Origin: Clostridia bacterium
GTDB taxonomy: Bacteria > Bacillota > Clostridia > Christensenellales > Aristaeellaceae
Direction of reading: 5' to 3'
Length of the DNA: 64,000 bases
Assembly (NCBI GenBank): GCA_017433405.1
Contig: JAFRHH010000022.1
Coordinates: forward strand, 59,616 to 123,615
How positions within the stretch are numbered: the first letter of the stretch is position 1; each line of letters begins with the position of its first letter. This document shows, piece after piece, positions 51,353 through 59,319 of this stretch. Made by a program: the position numbers and the translations under genes. The notes beneath the pieces were generated by a model that had not been told where the DNA came from, made no database searches, and worked only from the letters and a program-made list of their open reading frames with translations.

Positions 51353-52323
51353 GCTTGTCTCTCCCGATCCCGCAGATCCGGGCCTTTCAGGGTTAATACG
51401 CAGCTGTGAACCACATCCGTCATCCGGGACGCGACCCGCTCCGTGTAGCGCTGCTTGAACTCGTTCAGCTGCAGGTTGGTGGACATCACGGTGGCCTTCC
51501 CCAGCTCCATCCGCCGGTTAACCACCAGAAACAGCTGCTCAACGGTCACGTTCTGCATCAGCGGCTCGCTCCCCAGATCGTCGATCATCAGCACCTCCGG
51601 GCCGACCAGCGCTTCCGGCTCCTCATCGTTCGTCATATAGGCGGAGCGGGCCGTCTGAAACATCCGGTAGGCGCTCAGAAGCAGCACGTCGATCCCCCGC
51701 TCGCCAAGCCTTCGGGCGATCGACCGCATCAGAAAGGTTTTCCCCAGGCCGGAGGGACCCGTCAGCAGCAGGTTCCGGATCCGGCCGGCGGGATAGGTAT
51801 TCGCCCAGTCCTCGCAGCGCTTCCGGATGATCAGCATCAGCTGCTTCTGGGAGATCCTGTCCCCGGGAAGCAGCTCCTCCGAAAGAATCGACGCGTCGAA
51901 GGTTTCAAAGCTCTCCCGTTCGTTGACCTCCAGGCCGTTTTCCTTCCGGACGAGGGCCTGCATCGCTTCCTTCATGCAGCCGCACATCTCCCGGACCGGT
52001 TCGCCGACATATCCCGTATCCCCGCATCGGGCGCAGCGGCAGACGGGCTCCAGATAGTTCTCCGGCAGGCCGCTCTCCACCAGTTTTCTTCTGATTTCCT
52101 GAGAGAGCTCCCGCATCCTTTCGGGAAGATCTTCCTCTTCCGCCCGACGGCTGAGAATCTTTCGCATCGTTCCGAAAACCAGCTGCTCCCGTTTCCGAAT
52201 CAGCGCCTCAATCTCCGGATATCCCTCGGCGATTTCTCTCCTCCGCCCCGCTTCGACGCGTTCATTTTCCGCCCGTCTTCTGGCAAACTCCTGCTCCAGT
52301 TCCGCACGAACCGTTTCACGCAT
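51349..52323 (-). CDS. dnaI: Helicase loader / DnaC-DnaI-like ATPase
   Basis: A 324-residue AAA+ ATPase that loads the replicative helicase. The N-terminal part has a zinc-binding cysteine set (VCRCARCGDTGYV, MCGCMKEAM). The P-loop is LLTGPSGLGKTFLMRSIA, and Walker B is VLMIDDLGSEPL, followed by the DnaC/DnaI ISTNLQL-like VMSTNLQLNEF. The frame also offers an ATG at 52341, but the ATG at 52323 has GGAGG upstream and overlaps the DnaD stop. It follows the dnaD-like gene, as in Firmicutes. Confidence 0.93.
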   Translation of the reverse strand: MRETVRAELEQEFARRRAENERVEAGRRREIAEGYPEIEALIRKREQLVFGTMRKILSRRAEEEDLPERMRELSQEIRRKLVESGLPENYLEPVCRCARCGDTGYVGEPVREMCGCMKEAMQALVRKENGLEVNERESFETFDASILSEELLPGDRISQKQLMLIIRKRCEDWANTYPAGRIRNLLLTGPSGLGKTFLMRSIARRLGERGIDVLLLSAYRMFQTARSAYMTNDEEPEALVGPEVLMIDDLGSEPLMQNVTVEQLFLVVNRRMELGKATVMSTNLQLNEFKQRYTERVASRMTDVVHSCVLTLKGPDLRDRERQA

Positions 52324-53776
52324 CCTCCACGCTTCCTCCATTCATCCGGAGCAGCCTGTTAAAGGCCTCCTGTTCCTTGTCCCGGTAGTCCCGCTGTTCA
52401 TACTGCTGGGCGGAAACCGCTTTATTCCCCTCGGCCTCCCGGCTCTTCCGGAGGTTTTGATGCTCCTTCTCCGCCTCCTCCGGGGTCCGGATCCCCTTTC
52501 GGTGATATTCCGCCAGGATCGCATTCAGGTATCCCATGGGATCCCGGGCCGAACCGGCGTATTCCGCCGCCTTGAGAATCAGCTCCCTGCTCTGGCCCCA
52601 TTCGTTCGTCCACCGGTTCACCGCCTGACGGCGCAGCCTGGAGTCCGCTGTTCCTTCCGTTCCCAGCAGGGCCTTCAGTTCCACCAGCAGGGCCGTCTGT
52701 TCATGAAAGGCGTCAAGATGCTTCTGAATATCCGCCTCGGTCTCCAGCCCCCGGTTTTTCCATGACCGGACCAGCTCCAGAACATCCTCCAGCCGCCGCC
52801 CGGCTCCCCGGCATTCCTTCGCCGCCGTCCGCAGAATCGGCTGTGGATACAGCGCCGCCATCTCCCGGTAAATCCGAAGCGTATCCTCCGAGACCACATC
52901 CCGTCCGAATTCCCGGAGGATCTGTTTCAGGGCCTCCCGCTGTTTCTGATCATCGGCGACCCGGTCAACCCCGCCTCCGCCGTTGCTTTCCCGGATCCGG
53001 TTCAGAATGCTGTCCAGATAGCCCATGCTCGGATCCCCGCCGGCGGTCTGCGCCAGCGCCGCATCCACGGCCTCCGGTGTAAATCCCCATTCCCGGATCC
53101 ATTTCCGGTACATGGCCGTCTGAGCTTCCGAGGGCGAGTATTTCTTTCCCATCTTGCGCAGAACCCGCCGGGCGCCGTCCGCCACCACCCGATCCCGGGC
53201 GAGAAATTCTTCGGCGTCCTCAATGGTCTGAACCTTTTCCCGGCTCATTTCAACCGCGGCCTTTTCCGCGTCCCGGATCTTAAACTGCTTTCCACGAAGG
53301 GCGATCATGTGCTTCAGCAGCATAATGATCACCTCCGTCGGCAGCCCCAGCTCCTCGTGCCACTCAAAGCACGCGGCCACTTCGCTTCCGTGCAGCCTGC
53401 GGTCGTTGTCGAAGGCCTCATAGATCGCGTTTGAAAAAGATTCGAATTCGGGATCGCTGTCCGTATCCCCGGACAGGGATTTCTGAATATTGCTGATATA
53501 GCGCCATTGGGGAGGATGATCGCTGATCCGGCGTACGATATGTCTCCTCTCCCAGTACCGGTAGGCCTGTTCGATCTCCTCCCGGGTCATCTGCAGGTCA
53601 GCGGCCATCTGGTCGAGATCCGTGTCGATCTCCGGATGATAGCACTTCATCAGCCCATAGAGGTAGACCTTGACGAACTCCCCTTTTGCCTCCGGAAGCA
53701 GCTCCAGAATAAACTGGTTTTCCACCGGGGTCACATCAAACATCGCGTACCGCTCATCAAATCCAAAGGATGCCAA
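52316..53776 (-). CDS. DnaD/DnaB-like replication initiation protein
   Basis: A 486-residue protein with an N-terminal winged helix (FVKVYLYGLMKCYHPEIDTD, about residues 25-75) and DnaD-type C-terminal domains (about 230-300 and 385-430). Signatures include YSPSEAQTAMYRKWIREWGF and MGYLDSILN, then WTNEWGQSRELILKAAEYAG and MGYLNAILAEYHRKGI, the YxxxIxxxW-like blocks of this family. It would help load the helicase with DnaI. The start is a TTG with GGAGGGG upstream. Two tandem DnaD domains are seen in some Clostridia. Confidence 0.9.
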   Translation of the reverse strand: MASFGFDERYAMFDVTPVENQFILELLPEAKGEFVKVYLYGLMKCYHPEIDTDLDQMAADLQMTREEIEQAYRYWERRHIVRRISDHPPQWRYISNIQKSLSGDTDSDPEFESFSNAIYEAFDNDRRLHGSEVAACFEWHEELGLPTEVIIMLLKHMIALRGKQFKIRDAEKAAVEMSREKVQTIEDAEEFLARDRVVADGARRVLRKMGKKYSPSEAQTAMYRKWIREWGFTPEAVDAALAQTAGGDPSMGYLDSILNRIRESNGGGGVDRVADDQKQREALKQILREFGRDVVSEDTLRIYREMAALYPQPILRTAAKECRGAGRRLEDVLELVRSWKNRGLETEADIQKHLDAFHEQTALLVELKALLGTEGTADSRLRRQAVNRWTNEWGQSRELILKAAEYAGSARDPMGYLNAILAEYHRKGIRTPEEAEKEHQNLRKSREAEGNKAVSAQQYEQRDYRDKEQEAFNRLLRMNGGSVEDA

Positions 53777-53809
53777 AATTCAACCCCTCCGAAGGTTTCC
53801 CCTGTCCGC

Positions 53810-55189
53810 TCAGGGATGATCCGCCAGGATGGCCGCCGCCGCCTTCTTCCCGGCGCCCATGGCCAGGATCACCGTGGCCGCCCCGGTAACCGCGTCCCCG
53901 CCGGCGTAAACGTTCTTTTTTCCGGTCCGGCCGTTTTCATCCGCCTGAATGCCGCCCCACTTCTCCGTCGGCAGATCCGGCGTCGTCTTCTTGATCAGCG
54001 GATTCGGACTGTTTCCGATCGCCACAATCACCGTTTCCACCGGCAGGGCATATTCGCTTCCCGCCACGGGAACAGGCCGCCGGCGGCCCCGGGCATCCGG
54101 TTCGCCCAGCTCCATCCGGATGCAGGTCATGGACCGGACGAAGCCGTTTTCGTCCCCGAGAATTTCCGTCGGTGCCGTCAGCATTCTGAACTCGACGCCT
54201 TCCTCCCGGGCATGGTGAATCTCTTCCTTCCGGGCCGGCATCTCCGTTTCGCTCCGCCGGTACACGATGCTGACCTCCGCCCCCAGGCGTCTGGCGCAGC
54301 GGGCCGCGTCCATGGCCACGTTGCCGCCCCCGATCACAGCAACATGCTTTCCGATCCGGATCGGCGTATCATGCTCCGGGAAGGTATAGGCCTTCATCAG
54401 ATTCAGCCGGGTCAGAAACTCGTTGGCAGAGTATACGCCGCACAGGCTCTCGCCCGGGATCTTCTGGAAATTGGGCAGGCCGGCCCCGCTTCCGATGAAG
54501 ACCGCGTCCACGCCCCCGTCCAGCAGCTCGTCCACCGTAAAGGCCTTGCCGGCGACCGCGTTGGTGACGATCTCCACCCCCAGGGCCTTCAGGGTTTCGA
54601 TCTCCCTTTTTACCAGCGCCTTGGGAAGGCGGAACTCCGGAATTCCGTATACCAGTACGCCGCCCGCCGTGTGCAGCGCCTCATAGATCGTTACCTGCCA
54701 TCCCGCTTTGGCCAGCTCCCCGGCGCAGGTCAGCCCCGCCGGGCCGCTGCCGATCACCGCGGCTTTCCGGTTCTTCTTTGCCGCCTGCTCAGGCCGGAAG
54801 GATCCCGACGCCATGGCGGCATCCGCGGCGAACCTCTCCAGCCTTCCGATGGCCACAGGCTCCCCTTTGATCCCCCGGACGCATTTGCTCTCGCACTGGG
54901 ATTCCTGGGGACAGACCCTTCCGCAGATGGCCGGAAGGGCGTTCTGGGAGCGAATCATCTGATAGGCGCCTTCCGCGTCGCCTTTTTTCAGCGCTTCGAT
55001 AAAATCCGGAATCGGCACGTTGACCGGGCACCCGGAAACACAGGGAGCGTTCTTGCAGTGCAGGCAGCGGTTCGCCTCATCCACGGCGGCCTCCCGGCCG
55101 TAGCCGAGGGCCACCTCCTGAAAATTGGCCGCCCGAACCCCGGGCTCCTGTTCCGGCATGGGATTTTTCTTCAGGCTCATATTCGGCAT
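53810..55189 (-). CDS. nfnB: NfnB-like / NADPH-dependent glutamate synthase small-subunit-like flavoprotein
   Basis: A 459-residue flavoprotein with two N-terminal Fe-S motifs (RCLHCKNAPCVSGCPV and CGRVCPQESQCESKCV), FAD-binding GSGPAGLTCAGELAKAG and NADPH-binding VIGGGNVAMDAARCARRLGAEV (in part). Together with the adjacent 280-residue gene it forms the pair typical of NfnAB, the electron-bifurcating NADH-dependent ferredoxin:NADP oxidoreductase. A GltD-like role is an alternative, but no GltB large subunit is seen. ATG 55189 has GGAGGGAAAGTAACG upstream. Confidence 0.88.
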   Translation of the reverse strand: MPNMSLKKNPMPEQEPGVRAANFQEVALGYGREAAVDEANRCLHCKNAPCVSGCPVNVPIPDFIEALKKGDAEGAYQMIRSQNALPAICGRVCPQESQCESKCVRGIKGEPVAIGRLERFAADAAMASGSFRPEQAAKKNRKAAVIGSGPAGLTCAGELAKAGWQVTIYEALHTAGGVLVYGIPEFRLPKALVKREIETLKALGVEIVTNAVAGKAFTVDELLDGGVDAVFIGSGAGLPNFQKIPGESLCGVYSANEFLTRLNLMKAYTFPEHDTPIRIGKHVAVIGGGNVAMDAARCARRLGAEVSIVYRRSETEMPARKEEIHHAREEGVEFRMLTAPTEILGDENGFVRSMTCIRMELGEPDARGRRRPVPVAGSEYALPVETVIVAIGNSPNPLIKKTTPDLPTEKWGGIQADENGRTGKKNVYAGGDAVTGAATVILAMGAGKKAAAAILADHP

Positions 55190-55191
55190 CG

Positions 55192-56034
55192 TTACTTTCC
55201 CTCCCCCATCAGACGGCACGCGTGCTTTTCGCGGGCCCGGGCTTCTTCCGGACGGAACATCCGCCCCCTCGCGATCGCTTCGTCGAAATCCACCAGGTGA
55301 CCGTCAAAATCCGGCCCGTCCACGCAGGCGAACCTGGTCTCTCCCCCCACTGTCAGCCGGCAGCCTCCGCACATGCCGGTTCCGTCGATCATGATGGGGT
55401 TCATGCTGACGATGGTCCGGATCCCGAGGGGCCTCGTCATCTCGCTAACCGCCTTCATCATCGGCAGTGGGCCGATAGCGATGACGGTATCATAGGCTCT
55501 CCCGGCGTCAAGCTGCTGCTGAAGCGCCTGGGTCACAAAGCCCTTATGCCCGTTGCTCCCGTCATCCGTCATGATGATCAGGTTGGTACAGGATGCCTTT
55601 AATTCTTCCTCCAGGATGATCAGGTGTTCGTTCCGGAATCCGACGATCAGATCCACTTCCGCCCCCGCGTCGTGCAGCGCTTTGGCCTGGGGATAGGCGA
55701 TGGCCACGCCGAGGCCGCCTCCGATCACAGCCGCCCGCCGAATTCCCTCCGTATGGCTTGGCTCGCCCAGCGGGCCCACAAAGTCCAGCAGCCGGTCCCC
55801 TTCCTCGAGGGTATCCAGCTTTTCCGTCGTATAGCCGACCTTCTGGAATATGATGGTAACCGTTCCCTTTTCCCGATCATAGCCGGCGATGGTCAGGGGA
55901 ACCCGCTCCCCCTCCTCGTCGATTCTGAAAATAATAAACTGGCCCGGCCTGGCTTTCCGGGCCACCAGCGGCGCTTCGATTTCCATCAGGGTCACCGTTT
56001 CATTCAGCACCTTTTTTCGGACGATGGCGTACAT
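55192..56034 (-). CDS. nfnA: NfnA-like / sulfide dehydrogenase-like ferredoxin-NADP reductase subunit
   Basis: A 280-residue FAD/NAD(P)-binding protein. It starts MYAIVRKKVLNETVTLMEIE and has RPGQFIIFRIDEEGERVPLT (FAD), AAVIGGGLGVAIAYPQAKAL (NAD) and a [2Fe-2S]-type cysteine set MIDGTGMCGGCRLTVGG then FACVDGPDFDGH. This is the architecture of NfnA and of SudB-type proteins. It lies three bases upstream of nfnB. The ATG has GAGGAGG seven bases upstream, which is the end of repeat A6. Confidence 0.9.
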   Translation of the reverse strand: MYAIVRKKVLNETVTLMEIEAPLVARKARPGQFIIFRIDEEGERVPLTIAGYDREKGTVTIIFQKVGYTTEKLDTLEEGDRLLDFVGPLGEPSHTEGIRRAAVIGGGLGVAIAYPQAKALHDAGAEVDLIVGFRNEHLIILEEELKASCTNLIIMTDDGSNGHKGFVTQALQQQLDAGRAYDTVIAIGPLPMMKAVSEMTRPLGIRTIVSMNPIMIDGTGMCGGCRLTVGGETRFACVDGPDFDGHLVDFDEAIARGRMFRPEEARAREKHACRLMGEGK

Positions 56035-56040
56035 ACCCTT

Positions 56041-56137
56041 TCCTCCTCTGTGAACGTCCCTTCACGTCTGCCTTGCTGCGACGGATGACGATTTTGTAAG
56101 CGCTCCGCCTGGGCGTTCGCGGACAGAATCCGTCTCC
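56041..56137 (-). repeat. Family A intergenic repeat, copy A6 supplying the nfnA ribosome site
   Basis: Minus-strand order: GGAGACGGATTCTGTCCGCG, core end GCGCTTACAAAATCGTCATCC, GTCGCAGCAAGGCAGACGTGAA, and TTCACAGAGGAGGA. The final GAGGAGG is at the right distance (seven bases) from the nfnA ATG. The element fills most of the gap between nfnA and the divergent fba promoter. Confidence 0.88.
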
Positions 56138-56251
56138 AAATTCATCATGAGCGTCCCTTTATTTTACCCGAATTGATTCGGGGATTCAACCGGTTTCTGC
56201 ATTCCTGTCGTTTTTTCGCTTCCGCAGTCTCTTTTCATTCCGAAAAACCTG

Positions 56252-56260
56252 TGCTATAAT
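56252..56260 (+). promoter_or_regulatory. Extended -10 promoter of fba
   Basis: TGCTATAAT: TATAAT at 56255-56260 with TG one base upstream, 31 bases before the fba ATG. The -35 position (TTTTCA) is weak, as often with extended -10 promoters. Confidence 0.7.
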
Positions 56261-56291
56261 TCAGGTAACTCAATGAAGGAGGTCGATTCAT

Positions 56292-57230
56292 ATGCCACTG
56301 GTTACTACGACTGAAATGTTTAAGAAAGCCTATGCGGGCGGCTATGCTGTTGGCGCGTTCAACGTCAACAACATGGAAATTGTTCAGGGAATTACCGAAG
56401 CCGCGGGCGAGCTGAAGGCCCCCGTGATTCTGCAGGTCTCCAAGGGAGCCCGCGCCTATGCCAACCATACCTATCTGGTCAAGCTGGTTGAAGCGGCTGT
56501 GCTGGAAAATCCCGATATCCCGATCGCGCTGCATCTGGATCACGGCGACAGCTTTGAGCTCTGCAAGAGCTGCATTGACGGCGGGTTTACGTCCGTCATG
56601 ATCGATGCTTCCTCCAAGCCCTATGAGGAAAACATTGCGCTGACCCGCAAGGTTGTTGAGTATGCTCATGATCACGGCGTCGTCGTCGAGGCGGAGCTCG
56701 GAACCCTGGCCGGCGTGGAGGACGAGGTTTCCGTTGAAGCGGACAAGGCCATGTACACGCATCCCGAAGAAGTCGTCGATTTTGCGACCCGCACCGGCTG
56801 CGATTCCCTGGCCATCGCCATCGGAACCAGCCACGGCGCCTACAAGTTCAAGCCCGGGACCAAGCCCCAGCTCCGGTTTGACGTGCTGGAGGAATGCGCA
56901 AAGCAGCTGCCCGGCTTTCCCATCGTGCTTCATGGTTCCTCGTCCGTTCCCCAGGAGTTCGTTAACCTGATCAACAAGTACGGCGGAAACATGCCCGGAG
57001 CCATCGGTATTCCGGAGGATCAGCTCCGCCAGGCGGCCCGCAGCGCGGTCTGCAAGATCAATATTGACTCCGATATCCGTCTGGCCATGACGGCCTGCAT
57101 CCGCCAGTATTTCGCGGAGCATCCGGATCATTTCGATCCCCGTCAGTACCTGAAGCCCGCCCGTCAGGCTGTGAAGGAAATGGTTGCCCATAAGATCGTT
57201 GACGTGCTGGGCTGCGACGGAAAGGCCTGA
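56292..57230 (+). CDS. fba: Class II fructose-1,6-bisphosphate aldolase
   Basis: A 312-residue zinc aldolase that splits fructose bisphosphate in glycolysis. Metal-site residues are in ALHLDHGDSFELC at 79-91, with further histidines in AIGTSHGAYKFKPG and VLHGSSSVPQEF. It is shorter than E. coli FbaA and matches the Gram-positive class IIB/FbaA type. GAAGGAGG precedes the ATG. A single-gene unit with a strong terminator; it completes the upper glycolytic set with pgi and two PFKs. Confidence 0.96.
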   Translation: MPLVTTTEMFKKAYAGGYAVGAFNVNNMEIVQGITEAAGELKAPVILQVSKGARAYANHTYLVKLVEAAVLENPDIPIALHLDHGDSFELCKSCIDGGFTSVMIDASSKPYEENIALTRKVVEYAHDHGVVVEAELGTLAGVEDEVSVEADKAMYTHPEEVVDFATRTGCDSLAIAIGTSHGAYKFKPGTKPQLRFDVLEECAKQLPGFPIVLHGSSSVPQEFVNLINKYGGNMPGAIGIPEDQLRQAARSAVCKINIDSDIRLAMTACIRQYFAEHPDHFDPRQYLKPARQAVKEMVAHKIVDVLGCDGKA

Positions 57231-57251
57231 TGCCTGTCTTAAAAGCCGAAA

Positions 57252-57285
57252 AAAGCTGCTGAGTGAACGCTCAGCAGTTTTTTTT
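57252..57285 (+). terminator. Terminator after fba
   Basis: Stem CTGCTGAG / CTCAGCAG with loop TGAACG, flanked by AAAA and followed by TTTTTTTT, so it could also act on the minus strand. Confidence 0.9.
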
Positions 57286-57382
57286 ACCCGGTCGTTGTCC
57301 GTGGCGGGACCTCGTCCGACGGGCGTCGCTCCACCTTGGCTCGTTGCTGTCCCGTCCGGTCGGCTGGGATCCGTTTCCGTCG
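57286..57382. other. GC-rich intergenic stretch with short inverted repeats
   Basis: Between the fba terminator and the VanW stop. It contains GGCGGGACCTCGTCCGACGG and later GCTGTCCCGTCCGGTCGGC, which can pair in part. No gene, promoter or T-run is visible. It may be a degenerate repeat. Confidence 0.4.
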
Positions 57383-59245
57383 CTAGCGGGACTTGACCCC
57401 TACGTAGATCCGCTCCGGCTGGGCTTCATAGACGTCCCGGAACAATTCAACCCGATCCGTCAGCACATTGCCCGTATATTCCAGCCGATAGCTCTGAATA
57501 ACATGCCCTTCCTTGGCCTTGGCCACGCTCTTCTGCTGATCCGTATAGGTGACATAGGTTCCGGCGGTATCTTTGATATACTTGGGCTCCTCCGGCGGTT
57601 CGATGGTCGAAACCTCCTGGGTTTCAATCTCGTACCGCACATCCCCCATATCCTTGCCGTACATGCTGATCTTCGCAATCAGCCGCCGCTTATTGGTCGG
57701 ATCCGTCTCCACGGCGGCCACGATGTAAATGGGTTCATCCGTACTGTTCCGGAAGGAAAAGTCGATCTTCTTCCGGTCTCCCCAGTAAACGGTGGCATCC
57801 TTTCCGTATTCCGTATAATTGACGGCGTCGGAATGCGGTTCCCGCTTGACGATGGACAGCCCGGCGCAGACAGCGGCCTGATAAAGGGTCGTGCTGGCCT
57901 GGCAGACGCCGCCCCCGATGCCCATCACATGCTCTCCGTAGGCGTATTCGATCGCCGGAAAGAAGCCGTTCTTCTCGGTTCTTTCCCCGACGACCCCGTT
58001 AAAGCTGAAGGTCTTTCCGGGCTGCAGCACATAGCCGTTAATAAATTCAAAGGCTCGCCGGATATTATTGTTCCGCTCCTCCGTGGAGTTCTTGGAAATC
58101 GGCGTATAGACGGAGGAACGCAGCATATAATGCCGGATCAGGTCATTCTTTCGAACCTGCGGATCGATGGTCTGAGGCTCCAGCTCGATGGATCCGCTCT
58201 CCAGCAGAGCGACCTTCCGGTAAATCTCCTTCAGCACGGGCGCCGTATCCAGGGTTTTTCCAAAGACCTCATCTTTGAAGATAAAGGGATAGCTCTGGGT
58301 GGTATCGAAGGTGACCAGCTCCGCGTCCTGGGGGGCCACCTCGATCGAGGCCCTGATCTGTTCAAGCAGGCTGTCGATCACCGACGTATCTCTGCTTGGA
58401 ATCGCCGTATAGGCCTCATAGGGCGTTTCCTCCAGCGCAAGCATCGCCCGGTACCGCTCCTCCGTCGTGCCGGTGTGGCCCTGCATCCAGGCGTGATTCA
58501 TCACATCCCCGACATCAACGCTCATGCCGAGCATCTGGGCGTTAATCGTCGCCAGCGTCTGATTCTGATAGGTCAGCGTCACGGACCAGGCGTCGTTTCT
58601 CCGGCGAATCTGGCTCTGAACGGAGTTCATCGCCTGCTCGGGCGTCATTCCCCCCAGATCGATGCCGTCCACATAGACCCCCGGGCAGAACAGCTGATCG
58701 TAGGGGGCCACCTTTTCCGTGATTTTTTTGTTTTCAAGCCAGGCCTGAATCCCGAAAGCTCCTCCGGCCCCGATCACGAGCACCAGCAGGGTGATCAGTA
58801 TCGCCGGCAGCGCTTTTCCCTTCTTTTTCGGCGGCTGGTTCCCCTGATTCCCCGGGTTTCCCTGATTTCCCCGGTTCGGAGAAACCGGCCCCGCCGGCGG
58901 CGTCACAAAGCCGCGGTAAGCCCCGGTGGCATTGACCCGGTTCTGCCCGCTCCCGCTTCCGGCAGGGGTGGGCGGAAATCTGCCGGGCAGGGGCCCGGCG
59001 CCCGGAACCGAACCGTTCCAGGGGGCTGCCCCAAAACCGCCCTGGGGATACCCGCCCTGAACTAAATCTCCCTGTGGAAATCCTTCCTCACCGGGATAAG
59101 CCGGCGTCCTGCCGGTCTGAAACTCCGACGGATGATATCCGCGGGTAATTCCGGGAGGGCCGTTTCGCAGGGATTGAGCAGCGTTCTCGACCCGCTCAGG
59201 CATCTGATCATATTTTGCGCCACGTCGCTTCTGTTTCTTCTGCAC
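57383..59245 (-). CDS. VanW-family membrane-anchored cell-wall protein
   Basis: A protein of about 620 residues. The first 150 are low complexity, rich in Pro, Gly, Gln and Asn. One helix follows (LPAILITLLVLVIGAGGAFG), then a putative peptidoglycan-binding region (PG_binding_4 type) at about 170-370, and the VanW domain with FSFNGVVGERTEKNGF and GIGGGVCQASTTLYQAA. A G5-like tail ends the protein. The function of VanW proteins is not settled. The frame opens with a GTG inside repeat A7; I favour the GTG at 59245, though its spacing from GGAGGAGG is long. Part of the tilS-hpt-ftsH run. Confidence 0.85.
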   Translation of the reverse strand: MQKKQKRRGAKYDQMPERVENAAQSLRNGPPGITRGYHPSEFQTGRTPAYPGEEGFPQGDLVQGGYPQGGFGAAPWNGSVPGAGPLPGRFPPTPAGSGSGQNRVNATGAYRGFVTPPAGPVSPNRGNQGNPGNQGNQPPKKKGKALPAILITLLVLVIGAGGAFGIQAWLENKKITEKVAPYDQLFCPGVYVDGIDLGGMTPEQAMNSVQSQIRRRNDAWSVTLTYQNQTLATINAQMLGMSVDVGDVMNHAWMQGHTGTTEERYRAMLALEETPYEAYTAIPSRDTSVIDSLLEQIRASIEVAPQDAELVTFDTTQSYPFIFKDEVFGKTLDTAPVLKEIYRKVALLESGSIELEPQTIDPQVRKNDLIRHYMLRSSVYTPISKNSTEERNNNIRRAFEFINGYVLQPGKTFSFNGVVGERTEKNGFFPAIEYAYGEHVMGIGGGVCQASTTLYQAAVCAGLSIVKREPHSDAVNYTEYGKDATVYWGDRKKIDFSFRNSTDEPIYIVAAVETDPTNKRRLIAKISMYGKDMGDVRYEIETQEVSTIEPPEEPKYIKDTAGTYVTYTDQQKSVAKAKEGHVIQSYRLEYTGNVLTDRVELFRDVYEAQPERIYVGVKSR

Positions 59246-59260
59246 CTCTGTCGTCAGACT

Positions 59261-59314
59261 CTCCTCCTCCGTGAACACCCGCTCACGTCTGCCATTTCTG
59301 TCCGGATGACGATC
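59261..59314 (-). repeat. Family A intergenic repeat, copy A7 (arm and linker only)
   Basis: Minus strand: GATCGTCATCCGGACAGAAA, GGCAGACGTGAGC-GGGT-GTTCAC, then GGAGGAGG. The core palindrome is missing. It lies between ftsH and the VanW gene and provides the purine-rich stretch upstream of the VanW start. The VanW reading frame stays open into the arm. Confidence 0.8.
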
Positions 59315-59319
59315 GGGCC

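Noticed and set aside
53507-55300. 597-codon open frame on the plus strand
   Set aside because: Antisense to nfnB and the DnaD-like gene; no start site or domain pattern.
57263-59065. 600-codon open frame on the plus strand
   Set aside because: Antisense to the VanW gene, which has clear domains; the start lies in the fba terminator.
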